A DNA stretch of 64,000 nt from Macrocystis pyrifera. Taxonomy: Eukaryota; Sar; Phaeophyceae; Laminariales; Laminariaceae. The DNA is taken from NCBI GenBank assembly GCA_031763025.1, contig JASSKH010000002.1:20526168-20590167 (forward strand), written 5' to 3'. Under the pieces are notes generated by a model that saw only the letters and a list, made by a program, of their open reading frames with translations, was not told the DNA's origin and made no database searches. Positions 30,678-42,260 of this stretch are shown here, piece by piece. The position numbers and the translations under genes were made by a program. Position 1 is the first letter of the stretch. Each line of letters begins with the position of its first letter.

Positions 30678-31130
30678 CGTGCCAACGGAGAAGAATCGAG
30701 CGTTTTTGTCGTCTGTTTTCTACACACCAGCTGCCAGATGTGTTTTTGGTAGACGCCTGGCCCGCCCACGCCAGATACCACCGACCGGCGTGTAAGAACT
30801 GTGATACTAGTGTGGGTCGGAGCCTCTAACCAGCGCGCTTCATTCAGAGTTCGTGACGTGATCGTTGGGTTTGTCGACCGATGTCAAACCTGAGAAATTG
30901 TCAATTTTTTGCCATCGGAGAGGGGTAGAGATTTTTTGTCGTCTTTCTTCTACAGACCAGTGCCAATTTTTTTTTTTTATTAGACGCCTGGTTAGCCCAC
31001 GCCACATATCACCGACCGAGGTGTGAGCACCGTGACACTAGGCTGGGTCGGAGACCTTAACCAGCGCATTCCGTTCGATTTCATGACGGTGTCGTTGTTT
31101 TTGTCGATCGATGTCTGCCGAGGATTCTCA
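30678..31130. repeat. Two-copy tandem duplication, period about 235 bp
   Basis: Copy 1 begins near 30678 (GCCAACGGAGAAGAATCGAG) and copy 2 near 30912 (GCCATCGGAGAGGGGTAGAG). Both hold TTTTTGTCGTC, TAGACGCCTGG, CCACCGACCG-type and GGGTCGGAG words. Diverged, so an old event. Confidence 0.75.
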
Positions 31131-31283
31131 TAAAAGTTGGCTCTAGTCAATGGAAATGACTATACATTGCTCCAGTATCTGCCAGAACAGGGGTTTTACA
31201 TACATTGCGCAGCGCGCAATTAAAGTTCGCGTAAGCTGTCCCGTGACGTATAAAATTTGCCGTACACCATCGTATTTTTGCTA

Positions 31284-32060
31284 GTTTACGGTACGAAAAG
31301 TAAAGCGAGGTGATCAGGGCACACCAAACCCAAGTTAGATGACATTTTTGTCAAAGTATACCGTTTTATGGCAAACAAACAAGGTCCCGGTACAGCTTAT
31401 ATTTTCGAACGAAAACTGCGTTCGTCAATAGAAGCGCCTTCTTGTAGTGCTGTGCACTCGTGTTCAGATACCACAGGTACGAGTCAAGCGTGGCTTATAT
31501 ATAATATGAAGCCATTTTATTTCGTTTCGTGCGCGTGCTTGCAGTCAGAACACGGTACCGCGCGCGAGCCCGGCGCCGCCACGGGTGTCAGCGGGTGCTA
31601 GCTGGTAGAGAGAGTGTTGCAAGGAGCGCCGTCGCCGTTTGCATGGCTAGGCGTCGCGTGTGTCTCGAGACACGCAGGAAGCGCGAATGGGCTCTGTCTG
31701 GCCTCCTTGTGAGGCTCCGCTTGCACCATATACGAGATATAAGGGTCGTTTTGATATGCGAAATAATATTCAAGCGGTGCTTATTTTTGCGACCAAACTA
31801 AACTTCAAAGAGACTTCAATGCAGTTTGAGCACCAACTTTGTCGAAGTGGCGAAGAAAGGCCACGGTGAGCACCGGGCTTCACGCGAGGCGGGCGGCGAC
31901 GCTCACAGTGGCAGAGAGGGTGGAAAACTTTATCCGGACCCAATCGGTGGTGAGGTGGTCGCGAGACGGGCGGGCGGCATACAAGGCTAAGGGGGAAGCT
32001 CTGCTGTTCGTTTTTTTTCTTTTTGATCGGTGGAACGTGTTCCAATCAGGCAGAAAATCA
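31284..32060 (+). repeat. Direct repeat F (with part of E), copy 1
   Basis: Collinear with 63419-64000 up to the window end: TTTACGGTACGAAAAGTAAA, GTACAGCTTATATTTTCGAAC, TCAATAGAAGCGCCTTCTTG, CTAGGCGTCGCGTGTG, ATATAAGGGTCGTTTTGATAT and ATGCAGTTTGAGCACCAA. From about 31510 it also matches repeat E. The promoter-like TATAAGGGTCGTTTTG word is at 31738. Confidence 0.8.
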
Positions 32061-32339
32061 TTACATGAGAGGAGGCAGGCACTGGGCCAAGGGATAGGTA
32101 CAAGGTTATGACATTTACAAGAAAGAAACAACGTAAAAACAGACTAGAATTTTCGAGCTTGCACCAATCAAAGCAGAGCTATGACTTACCGTATGACTTG
32201 CAAAATGGCCGTGATTGGCCAACATGTGCCGTTACAACTGCTGCTGAGCACAGATATCGTATTGAGCGTGCTACGAGTACAACAAGCAGGCTGTTGTACA
32301 TAGCTGCGGCCACATGCCGCCCAGCAGCAGCCGCAGCAG

Positions 32340-33130
32340 GCAGAACCATGCGCGTGAGGTGGCACATCCGCAGTATACTCTATGGATGGCTTGTATCGGG
32401 GCCTGCGATATGCATCACGGAGGATGGATAGGTAGAGTTTGGGGTCCGGGCGCATGTATGTATCCCGACTCCCGACCACACCCTCCACGACGACGACCAA
32501 CAACAACCGCCACCTGCTGTTGCCCAGCAGCATAGTAACAGGCCAAACCAGCACGTGAGGTGCACACACGCAGTGTATTCTTGGCTACTGTACCTGTAGT
32601 TGCAAGTTTTGGAGCCTACGACGCGTCATCGAGGATAGATAGGCAGAGCTTGGTGTGCGGGAGCATGTGTGTAACCCGACTCCTGAACACGCCCACCGAC
32701 CAACAACCAACTAACTGCCACCAGGCAAAACCGCGTGAGGTGACACATCCAGGGTGTGCTCTTGGCTATTGTACCTGTAGTAGTTGCAAGCGTCGGAGCC
32801 TACGATGCATCATCGAAGATAAATGGGAAGAGCTTGGGGTGCGGGCGTATGTATGTATCTATCTATGTACCCATGCCTGTATCCTGACTCCCGACCACGC
32901 CCACCACAACGATCAACGACCAACTGCCACCAGACAAAACTTCTCATCCTTCAGCAGCAGCACGCGCCCAGCGGCACACCAGCAGCAGGCAAAATCATGC
33001 GCGTACGCTGGCACATGCGGTGTGTAACATATGACTAGTTGCATGTATCGGAGCCTACGATGCAGCACCGCGGACGGATAGTAGGCAGAGCTGGAGGCAC
33101 GGGCGCATGTACAGCATGAATGACATCCCG
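32340..33130. repeat. Four diverged tandem units, about 190-255 bp
   Basis: Each unit has a GAGCCTACGATGCATCA-type block (32398, 32609, 32796, 33051), a GGCAGAGCTTGG block, ATGTATGTAT-type words, CCCGACTCCCGACCACRCCC and CAACAACCRCCACC. Spacing is 211, 187 and 255 bp. ORFs across it are by-products. Confidence 0.7.
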
Positions 33131-33828
33131 ACTCCAAACCACACCGACCACAACGATCAACAACCGCCACCAGAAAAAAAACTGCTGTATGTACTCCTCT
33201 GCTGTTGTTCTGAGCAGCAGTGCAATTCTCACAGCCAATCGAGAGGACAGCAGTACGCATGTGCCTGCTGTCGCCACCGTTTGCCTGCGCCACCACCACG
33301 CACCGCCGTCTCTGCTGTTGCTCGAGCTGCGCGGTTGGTATTTTGGATCGACAAGCTCGTCATAATTTCATTCACGTATAAAGTGGACCCAAAAGCTGCG
33401 TCACAGTAGTAGCAGGGTGTCCCCTGCAACCACTTGAGAGCACGGCAGTAGTAGTAGCAGTATAGTTCCTGCGGTCGTCCTTTGCCTCCACACCATACCC
33501 ACCGCCTGTATCTTGCTGTGCAAACGTTGCTCGACCGGCATTGAGGCGGACGAAAATCGACTGAAACGCCTCAAAATCGTTGGACGACAGACAACCTACC
33601 CTTCTAACACCCTACACAGCTGGTCGAAACAAGACTGCAGTGATACTGACTTCTCGATACCTGCAACCTACGATACCCACTTCTTATAGCGCCAAAACCA
33701 AATTTTATAGTACCAAAACCACAAAAAAAGCGGAAATTCTATGGTAAGAGTACGTGCTTCCTACGTACTTTTCGTGATACTTCTATTATTAGAACGATAA
33801 CGGCCCACGTCAACAACGGTGCTGCCGC
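33131..33828. other. No gene recognised
   Basis: Continues with CAGCAG/CACCACC-rich sequence to about 33540, then unique sequence. No support for a gene. Confidence 0.35.
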
Positions 33829-34743
33829 TTAGCGGCCGGGGTCTCGATCGGACCTCTCTGTATCACCCTTCGACCTGATGATCACCTCCACCGCAACAGC
33901 GGATGGCCAGGTGACGTCGTGGAACGGCATGCTCGTAGCATGTACATTCGGACGGCTCTCGGATTCAACTGGCACTACACTACCGATTGCCATGTCGAGG
34001 ACTATGGCCATATCGAGATAACCGCATCCCAATGTGCACGATGGCGAGATCCCGCACCAGTCGCACGGGCCACCCCAGTCACTCCAGGATGCAGTCAATG
34101 CCTTGTTTCTGACCGGGGCCGCCTCCGACTTCTCATTTCATGGACCTGCTCCGTGCCCCCCCCCTGCGACCAGAGCTGCGTGCGGCACATCGGCACATCC
34201 ATATGGTCGATTCTTCCTTGGAGCGCGGACAACGCCCCAGATCGCGTTTTCTTCGCGTCTGCATGTGTAGACATCTACAAGGACGCCGGAGAGCCGCCAG
34301 CACCGTCACCCATTGTCATGATAGGCGTTGAGTACTGCCTCGTAGCTGTCATCTACTACATTCCGAACCATTACGTGACCCAGTTGCGTTCGAGATGGCG
34401 GTGGTTGAAGTACGATTGTATACTGGGGGGGAGTACCACGTCTTGCGACGATTTCGACTATGACTGGTATCATGGTTTCCAGCATATGTATGTCTACCTT
34501 CGAAAGTCTGTGACCTTGCCTGTTCCCCAGGCACAAACGACACCATACCGTAATGCTCGCTACCATGAGCGCGCAAGCCAAGAACGCGCGGAGATAATCG
34601 TGGCGACTAGCAAGGACCCATCATGCTTCGGCCTTACCGAAGTGCTGGCCACGACGACGCGGGGAGCGCAGCTGTGCCTTGTCGACTCGACTCCGACGTA
34701 CCGCCGCCTTGAGCGTCTCACGTGTTCTCCACATGTTTGTTGA
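33829..34743 (+). pseudogene. Decayed ORF with peptidase C19 (USP)-like C-terminal motif
   Basis: A 274-codon frame (33919-34743) contains VEYCLVAVIYYIPNHYVTQL followed by RWRWLKYDCI. Hydrophobic residues, a His-Tyr, then a short gap, Trp and a Tyr-Asp is the pattern around the catalytic His of ubiquitin-specific proteases (GHYxxYxR...WxxxDD). Upstream, the better frame seems to be another one (34034-34135, PPQSLQDAVNALFLTG), entering the main frame near 34135 before CSVPPPCDQSCVRH, which suggests a frameshift. No clear Cys box is seen, so activity is unlikely. Such domains occur in some transposon ORFs; the assignment is tentative. Confidence 0.3.
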
Positions 34744-35740
34744 CACGTTTCGATTCTTTGTGTGATATTGCTTCTCGATTCGGACTGCGTGCCTTTTTGT
34801 TTCCGTCTTTTTGCTAGAACGCATCTTGCGGAAATGTTGCACGCCGCGTCCGGCCTTTCGAGTTCTGCGCAGCTACATTTATGTTAATTCTTCGGTCGAC
34901 AGAGTGTTGTTTACGGAGTGCATGTACGTAACGATCGGCTAAAAGTCTAGTTGTATGCCTTTGGTCATCTTGGACTTCACTGCAGCGTTTTATTTGGTAT
35001 GGGTGTGTTCGCGACACGTCGAGGTCATCGCAATCTGTGCGATGCGACTGTGATGTTTTGTTTGTTTTTTTTTGCTTCGAAGTAGCGGCAACTGCAGCAT
35101 TGACAAGATATCTCTGTACTGCGAAATATAAGAGTACCGAAATATACGACGGTCACAAAGTAATCGACAGACAAAATATAGACAGAACATGTCTGTACCA
35201 CACAGAGGATCGCAAAATTTAAGCGAATTATAATGCAGTTACAAAGTAATCGATAGACGAACGAATATAGACAGAAGATGTCTGCACCACACCGAGGATC
35301 GCAAAATGAAAGCGAATCAAACTTGTCCGTGTTAGTAGTGATGCGCCAGGCTCTTTCACAGCCTATTACTAGAAGGGTGGGAATGACGAAAGTGACAGAT
35401 CTACGGCGGCACAGTTAGGGTGGGACTGAAATGTTTTTAGAAGTAAAAAAGTCACAAAAAATGTCAGCGGTCGTTAGCTGGGAAAAATGAATGTTTGAAA
35501 TATTAACCAATCAGCGCTTGGGAAAGAATGGACACGTCACAAAAAACTCTTCAGGTGGTATCATATACCATACGTACCAGGTACCAGGGTATATCATGCA
35601 TGGCACAAGAGGAGCTGCAGCGTGTCGCTCGAAAAGGGTTTAGCAGCACACAACAAAAAACACCACGACGAGTGCTTGAGCAGCAGTGCACAAACCGGCG
35701 CGTGAGCGTGAGGGGGAATAGTGGTGGACCCTCCGCCTCG
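34744..35740. other. No gene recognised
   Basis: 35130-35320 has two related blocks with ACAAAGTAATCGAYAGAC and GAGGATCGCAAAAT words, also found near 40300 and 41130-41180, so it belongs to a small dispersed family. Nothing coding. Confidence 0.35.
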
Positions 35741-35828
35741 ATGGCTTACAACCCGCAAGTGCAGCCTCTACCGGGCCTGGTTGAAGGTGGACCTGCTGAT
35801 CCTGATGCGGCTGCTGGCTCTACTGACC

Positions 35829-35865
<37 letters not shown>

Positions 35866-36016
35866 GGTGCAAGATGTTCCCATCCACAGCCATCGAGCCC
35901 GATCGCGGCTGTCCCACGCCCCCGCGATGCGACGGCGGACAACAGCATTCGCTCGGCACACGATCGCCGACGCCTCGTGGACAGTACGACCCATACGCTG
36001 CAGATATGCCTCTTGA
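35741..36016 (+). CDS. Low-confidence ORF with poly-Ala
   Basis: From ATG 35741 the frame reads MAYNPQVQPLPGLVEGG, an Ala run encoded by the GCT triplets at 35836-35864, then Arg-rich sequence to a TGA at 36014. An overlapping frame reads the same triplets as poly-Leu, so the choice of frame is weak. No family recognised. Confidence 0.15.
35836..35864. repeat. (CTG)n microsatellite
   Basis: About ten CTG triplets, of the same class as those in H1, H2 and H3 but outside any Harbinger copy. Confidence 0.85.
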
Positions 36017-36759
36017 ATCGCTACTGATTCGTTTGTGCATTTTTTTTCTTTTTGCCACTGGCCGAGGTTCCTTCTGGTTTGTTCGAATTGCCCATCAAGA
36101 AATTGATTGTCATGGTCCCGAAAAGTGACTGAAAAGGGGCGGTTTTTCGTCAGATCGTTCTCTACGGATACCATGTCGATTCGAGCGGGGTTTGTTTTGC
36201 TGTATGCCGCAGATCCCAATGCAGTGTATGACTATGTCTACCCACTACTCAATGCACGCCATAGAGCAAGAAGCAGAAAAAAACAGAAAAAAACATGTTT
36301 CCCCGCACCTTTTAGTCTACAAAGACGTCAATTTGTACTCCGGTGCTGAAAAAAGGTAATAATCCGAACAGTATGTGCCCTGTGTGGGGTTTTGTTGGAT
36401 GAGGTCAAGATCGACTTCATCTCCACTTCAGAGAAATTATATACGAGTATAGTACCAAATGGCCGTTTTTTCCGGAATAGTTCATTCTTCTCGTTTGGCC
36501 GTGGGTCTTTTCTCGTTCTTCCTGCTGCGAGGCCCACAGGGGGGCGGCGTGCACATTACGGTGCAAGCGTTGGCTCCGGCCGGGTTCCATGGCACATGCT
36601 CTAGGTGGGCAAAGTCACGTGAGCCGGCAAGAAACTCAGGGTATGGGGTCCCACTTCCGAATAGCCACCTAGGGGCTTGGAAACCTACCCGGATCTTCGC
36701 ATTTTCAGCTGCAAAGATTTTGTTCTTCTCGCTTCTTGCCGCAACTGCAACAGCACGCA
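36017..36759. other. No gene recognised
   Basis: No protein-like frame on either strand. The plus and minus ORFs of up to 157 codons near 36459-36955 overlap and show no motif. Confidence 0.35.
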
Positions 36760-37165
36760 GCAATGCTGCTCGAGCTCGTGCTGCTCGAGCTGCAGCAGTA
36801 AAACTACAGCAAAAACAGGCGTACGAGTGCTGCTCGAGTCGAATGTTACTCGAGTGTCGCTGGGTACTGCTGCTCTGTTGCTGAGTGCTCGTGTGCCCGT
36901 GACTGCTTGACCACGTCGTGCTCGTGTTCGTCTCGTGTTCATTGCGCTTGAGCAATCGAGTGATCGTGGTCCCGTGTTTTTTTTTTCAGGCGCAATATAG
37001 GGTTGAAAACCTACTCATGATGCTCGTGCGCTCGAGTGCTGCTCGAGCTGTACGCAGCAGGACAAGAACAGCAACAACAGGCGTACGAGTGCTGCTCGAA
37101 TCGAGTGTTGCTCGAGTGCTGCTGAGTGTTGCTGCTGCTGCTGCTGAGTGCTCGTGTGCTCGTGC
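36760..37165. repeat. Duplicated CTCGAG/GCTGCTCGAG block
   Basis: 36766-36905 and 37020-37165 share GGCGTACGAGTGCTGCTCGA, repeated CTCGAGTGCTGCTC words and GAGTGCTCGTG, about 255 bp apart. The words are near-palindromic around CTCGAG. Confidence 0.7.
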
Positions 37166-37329
37166 TTGGCCACAAGACGTGAGAAAAGGCTGAGCCACCA
37201 TGTACGTACATACCTGGTGTCATATTTTTGGTATCTCGGTGGGGTTCATCATTTATTAATCGGATCTTTGCCCCAAGTATTGGGTTGCGTGTAATAGCCG
37301 AGTGTTCACTGCCCTTTGTACAATGTGCC

Positions 37330-37740
37330 GGTGCCACACGGTTTCCTTATTATTCTCCCACTACTCCTGTTGTTGCCGCCGCTACTGCTACACACACAAT
37401 CACGGTATAGCTGCTACTGTTGCTGGGACAGGTTGCTTTTCTTGCTGCTGCCCTTATTTATTTTTGCCCGTGCCACGCGGTTGCTTATCTTGCTGCTCCT
37501 GTTGTTGCTGCCGCTGCTGCTGCACATTGCTGCGCACACTCACGGTGTAGTTGCCACGACTACTACTGTTGAGGCTGCGCCTTTTAAAATTTATTGCTGC
37601 TACTCGAAGTATATTTTTGCCCATGTCACACGGTGGCTTAGCTTGGTGCTCGTGCTGATGACGCTGCTGCTTCACACTGTCACGGTATAGCTACTGCTGA
37701 TGTTGCTGGCGCAGGTTGCTTTCCTTGCTGCTACTCTTAG
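37330..37740. repeat. Three ~140-bp GCTGCT-rich tandem units
   Basis: Each unit has a CCACRCGGTTGCTT-type block, a GTTGCTGCCGCTGCTGCT run, CACACTCACGGTATAG and a TTGCCC-GT edge, at about 37335, 37470 and 37615. Plus-strand translation is Leu-rich and meaningless. Confidence 0.7.
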
Positions 37741-37879
37741 TTTTTTGTGTCCGTGCAACTGATGTTTTTATCACACTCTGGCTATTTCGTGTACCAGTAT
37801 ATTTTGTACCGGGTGTTAATTGCGTTGCGCGTGTATAGGGTTGTCCATCAACTCTTTTTCGAGCTTGATTTGTGTTGGT

Positions 37880-39760
37880 TGATTCTTTGATCTTCCCGAC
37901 GAAACATGTGCAGTTCATGCAGATCATGCAGATCCCACCCGGTGAAGATGTACAGATAACACAACCCAAGATCCCCCTCAGGTACACACCTGCCAAATGA
38001 TATAGATCCTGCGGATCATACAGATCCTGCAAGTCATGCAAACCCACTGATAAATATGCGCAAATCATCCAGATCGTACAGACCCCATCCCGATCAAGAT
38101 GAACATATCATATAGATGAAACATATATTCCACTCAGATAGATCATACAGATCCTGCAGATCACACATGTGTACAGATCACACAGAAGTTCCCACTTATG
38201 TACACACGTGAATATCTACCTCATACGGACCCCATCCCGGCTAAACATGATGTAAACAATTAATTATGAAGTATCCAGATTCACAAATCCTGCAGATCAT
38301 ACAGACATCCTGCAAGTTCCCACTCAGGTACACACGTGTGAAATATCTACCTCATCATGCGAAATATCTACATCATTCAGATCATACAGACCCCATCCAG
38401 GTCAACATGAACAGATCGTACAGATCACACAGATTCCACTTAGGTAGATCATACAGATCCTGCAGATCACATATGTGTTCAGATCATACAAATCCTGCAG
38501 ATTATATACAGATACAGACCACACATATCAAGCTCTCACTCAGGTCCAAACGTGCGAAATATCTACCTCATGCAGACCCAATCTCGGTTAAACATGATGT
38601 AAACAAGTGTAAAGTATTCATATTTTACAGATCCTTCAGGTCATAAAGAAATCCTGCAAATTCCCACTCAGGTACACACGTGTGAAATATCTATATCATA
38701 CAGACCCCATCCCTGCTAAATCTGCTGAAAGCAAGTGTGAACTGTCCAGATTTTATTGATCATCCAGATATACAGAAATCCTGCAGATCATACAGATCCT
38801 GCAAATCGTCCAGACCGCATCCCGGTTAAGATGTGTAGATCATACAGAACACACAGATTCTTCACAGGTAGATCATACAGATCCTGCAGATCATACAGAT
38901 TCTGCAGATCATACATACCCTGCAGATCATACAGATCCCACTCAGGTACACACCTGTGAAATATCTACCTCATACAGACCCCATCCCGGCTACACATGCT
39001 GTAACCAAGTACCTGGTGGGAAGTATCCAGATTTTACAGATCCTCCAGATCATACAGAAATACCGCAGATTACACAGGTCCTGCAGATCATACAGACCCA
39101 CCAATAAAAATGTGCATATCATGCAGATCGTACATACCCTATCCCGGTGTACATATCATACAGATCACACAGATTCCACTCACGTAGATCATACGGATCC
39201 TGCAGGTTATACACATCCTGCAGATCAATGACACCCACCGATAAACATGTGCAGCCACCGATAAACATGTGCAGATCATGCAGATCGTACCGACGCTATC
39301 TCGCTCTAGACGTAGAGATCAGGCAGGTCGGACAGATCCCATCCCGGTCTATATGTACTGATTATACAGATCACACAGATTCTACTCAGGTACACATCGA
39401 TGAAATTGTAACCACACAGATCCCCTTCAGGTTAAACATGTGCATGTCAATAAGATCAACCAGATCCCACCTGGCACACAAGTGCAAAAGATACGCAACG
39501 CACATGTCTCCCCTGGCAAACTAGTTGGAGTGTGTAGATAATAGATCCTTCAGATCATGGAGATAGATCCTCCTCGCCATCATGCACACATGGCATTCAG
39601 ATCACTGCAGATCGTACAGATCCTTCAGATCATGCAGACCCACCCACGCAAAAAGCTATTCATCAGTTAATCGCGGTACGTGTATGTTCAATTAACATGT
39701 GTAGTTCATGCAGATCGTGCAGACTCCATCCGGTAGAGATGTTCAGATCATCAAGGATCA
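37880..39760. repeat. CAGATCATA/CAGATCCTG 9-bp array, ~1.9 kb
   Basis: Nonamers CAGATCATA and CAGATCCTG alternate in runs, clearest at 38874-38945 and 39170-39230. The runs are separated by spacers with ACTCAGGTACACAC, GTGAAATATCTACCTCAT and CCCCATCCCGG-TAAACATG words, repeating every 150-250 bp. Because 9 is a multiple of 3, plus frames read RSYRSCRSY; these ORFs are products of the repeat. No flanking TIR seen. Confidence 0.85.
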
Positions 39761-40700
39761 CACCTATATCGATGATACAGATCCGACCGAGGCGATAAAT
39801 ACCTGGATGATACAAATCCCGTCAATTTTCTTCTGAATGCTACGCTTTCCTTTGAGCAATACAGTAGTCTATGCCTCCTATACGCCAAGACATGCGAGAG
39901 AGCATCGAAGACTAGACTACTACTATTCGCTTTTAGCAATATTACAGTACTACTGTACTGACTCATTTTACTCCGAGATCATTTTTACTCAAACCAGAGG
40001 TGCAAGGGTTTTACCTCCGTCTCCCTTTTCAACTTGCGACACCCCCGGATCATATACCACCCACGTCCCGAAGGGGAACCTTGTATCATATTTAAGTTCA
40101 CTTTATGTATCCGCACTAAAACCAAGTAGTTAGGGGCATGGCGGTGGTTTTACTTTTTCATAATTTCAATTTTTTTTTTATGATCAGTTCGAATAGCCTG
40201 CCGCTTTTTTGGGTCGAAACAGGCCTCCAGTCTCACCCCTAACAGTGGTCTGCAGCGGGGTTTGTTGACATTTATTGCGCTTGTACGCAAGACGGTTACA
40301 AAGTAATCGACACTACGAGTACTCGTGGTCGTACTATATTATTGATAGACACATTTAAGACTACGAATATGTACGTATTCAGGGAAGATTAGAGAAAAAA
40401 ACACCACATATTAATACCTATCGAGGCTTACATGATGCCAAAATATGTAACGACCAGCGTGAAATGTTTTTTTTTTCCCAAAATAAGTACATGAGCACTT
40501 TTCCGATCAACTACATATAATATTATTGGTAGTAAGCTTTTCTGGGCATTTTTTTTTCATACTGTAGCGCATCGTACAGCACACATCACAGCTCCGCCAC
40601 AGCATGTAGCAGGAGCAGCCACAGCTCCGCAGCAACAACGCACATAAAGCACGGCCATACGATCCAAACCCCAAACCCAAGTACAACCCGCTTCTCCGTG
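39761..40700. other. No gene recognised
   Basis: Contains a short CGAAGGGGAACCTTGTA block (40070) also present near 46090 and, inverted, near 57625, so a small dispersed repeat. Otherwise AT-rich. Confidence 0.35.
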
Positions 40701-40704
40701 TAGT

Positions 40705-41167
40705 ATGAACTCGCAGCTATCACCCTACAACAGCAGCAATGTCGGCGGCGTGGAGGGGCACTCCGATCCAGGAAACGTGACTCAACCGACAGCCTCACGT
40801 AGTAACTGGAATGATCTACCACAATATTTCCCCGACTATATCGAGCACACGCAGCACAACAAACACCACTATAACTGCACAGCACAACCCCCAGGCCGTA
40901 ATTCCAACGCCCAACCCAACTAAAGATCAACTGGCAGGTAGTAAGCGCTCACACAATGGCGATCCGCCCGGTGAACTCTGCGGCCCCAGACCGCGAAATA
41001 TAAGAGATCCCCAACAAGCGGTCAGAGAACTGACGACGCTCCGTTGGCCAATGAAAAGCATGTGGGTTGCATACGCAAACGACAGTTTGACATATATTTT
41101 CAACAGCGGGTTTTTTTACGAGAGTACCGAAATCTACGACGAGGATCGCGAAATGAAGGCGGAGTAA
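40705..41167 (+). CDS. Low-confidence ORF pair, possibly one broken gene
   Basis: The frame 40705-40923 (MNSQLSPYNSSNVGGVEGHS, Asn/Pro/His-rich) is followed in another frame by sequence ending in ESTEIYDEDREMKAE at 41167. The two could be one coding region with a frameshift near 40915. The C-terminal block recurs in degraded form near 35130-35310. No family recognised. Confidence 0.2.
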
Positions 41168-41239
41168 AAAGTGATCGACTGTAAAGTCGTCGTAAAGTTA
41201 TATTTTTTTTAGCTCCTCCTGATCTGTCGCCCTCGAGGA

Positions 41240-41570
41240 ATTCTCTTGTTGTGCACGTGTGGTGTTGCTCGTCGGGCATTCGCATGCTCTTGTGTACCTG
41301 TCGTGTTGGAACAGCAGTATGGTATCTATACTCGTTCCTGCCCGGTCGCTCTGAAGGCATAATATGCTCTTGTGCACTTGACGCTCTGCCATCGCTCGTC
41401 ACGCAAGAGATCCCCGGCAAGCGTTTGGTACAGCAGTATTTATACTTGTTCCTGCTCTGTTGCCCTGAAGGCATGTGCTCTTGTGCACTTGACGCTCTGC
41501 CAACTGTCGTCATAAAATAGATCCCCAACAAGCGTTTTGGTACAGCAGTATGATATCTAACGAGCGATGG
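41240..41570. repeat. Three ~125-bp tandem units
   Basis: Each unit holds TGCTCTTGTGCACTTGACG, CTCTGCCA, GATCCCCRRCAAGCG, TTTGGTACAGCAGTAT and CCTGAAGGCAT. The first copy is the most diverged. Confidence 0.75.
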
Positions 41571-41637
41571 CGTGCTCTTGTTGTTGCTGCTTGCTGTTGT
41601 TTTTCGGGGCGATCGTCGCAAGCGCTTAGCGGACCCG

Positions 41638-41990
41638 CTTGATCCTGCTGCTGCTGTTGCAAAGGTGGCCTCTGGGGCTGCTGTTGCCGTTGCTCCCTGG
41701 TGCCGTCGCTCTCCCGTTGCACCTTCACCTCCTCATATATTACCTCATCACCTTGCACCTTCACCTCACTTATCGCCTCATCAACGCACCTTCAACATAT
41801 GCTCTTGTTCTCCTGCTGCTGCTGTTGCAGACGTGGCTGCTGGGGCTGCTGTCGCCGTTGCGGCTGCTGCTGCTCCCTGGTGCCATCGCTCTCCCTTTGC
41901 ACCTTCACCTCATCATATACTACCTCACCGCGTTGCACCTTGACCTCACTTGTCACCTCATCACCTTGCACCTTCAACGTATGCTCTTGT
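41638..41990. repeat. Two-copy tandem duplication, ~175 bp
   Basis: CCTGCTGCTGCTGTTGCA, CTCCCTGGTGCCRTCGCTCT, CACCTTCACCTCCTCATATA and CTTCAACATATGCTCTTG recur in the same order at 41643 and 41813. Confidence 0.8.
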
Positions 41991-41999
41991 TGTGGGTTG

Positions 42000-42260
42000 A
42001 TGTGTTGTTGTATGTTGGCATATGGTATGATGGTACTACGGTTTGATATACTACATGGAAAAAACACGGTATGTGATATGGTATGGTATGATGGTACAGT
42101 TTCATATACTCTATGGAATAAAAACGGTATGTGATATGGTATGCTGGTGGTATGGTATATGGCAAACACGGCATGGGGTATGGTATGTTGGTGGTATGGT
42201 ACGGTGTCGTGGATGTATTATATGGCTAAATTTGCATTGTGGTTTGGTATGTTTAAGTAT
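42000..42260. repeat. TATGG-rich low-complexity tract
   Basis: Irregular repetition of GGTATGGTATG, CATGGAATAAAAAC and GATATGGTATG words. Frames across it are meaningless. Confidence 0.7.

Noticed and set aside
36459-36955. Overlapping 141- and 157-codon ORFs on opposite strands
   Set aside because: They are shadows of each other through a GCTCGAG repeat, with no motif on either strand.
38266-39524. Plus-strand ORFs reading RSYRSCRSY
   Set aside because: The 9-bp repeat keeps any frame open; not evidence of a protein.
37880-39760. CRISPR-like array
   Set aside because: Units are 9 bp with degenerate spacers, no constant repeat length, no cas genes, and the window is eukaryotic.
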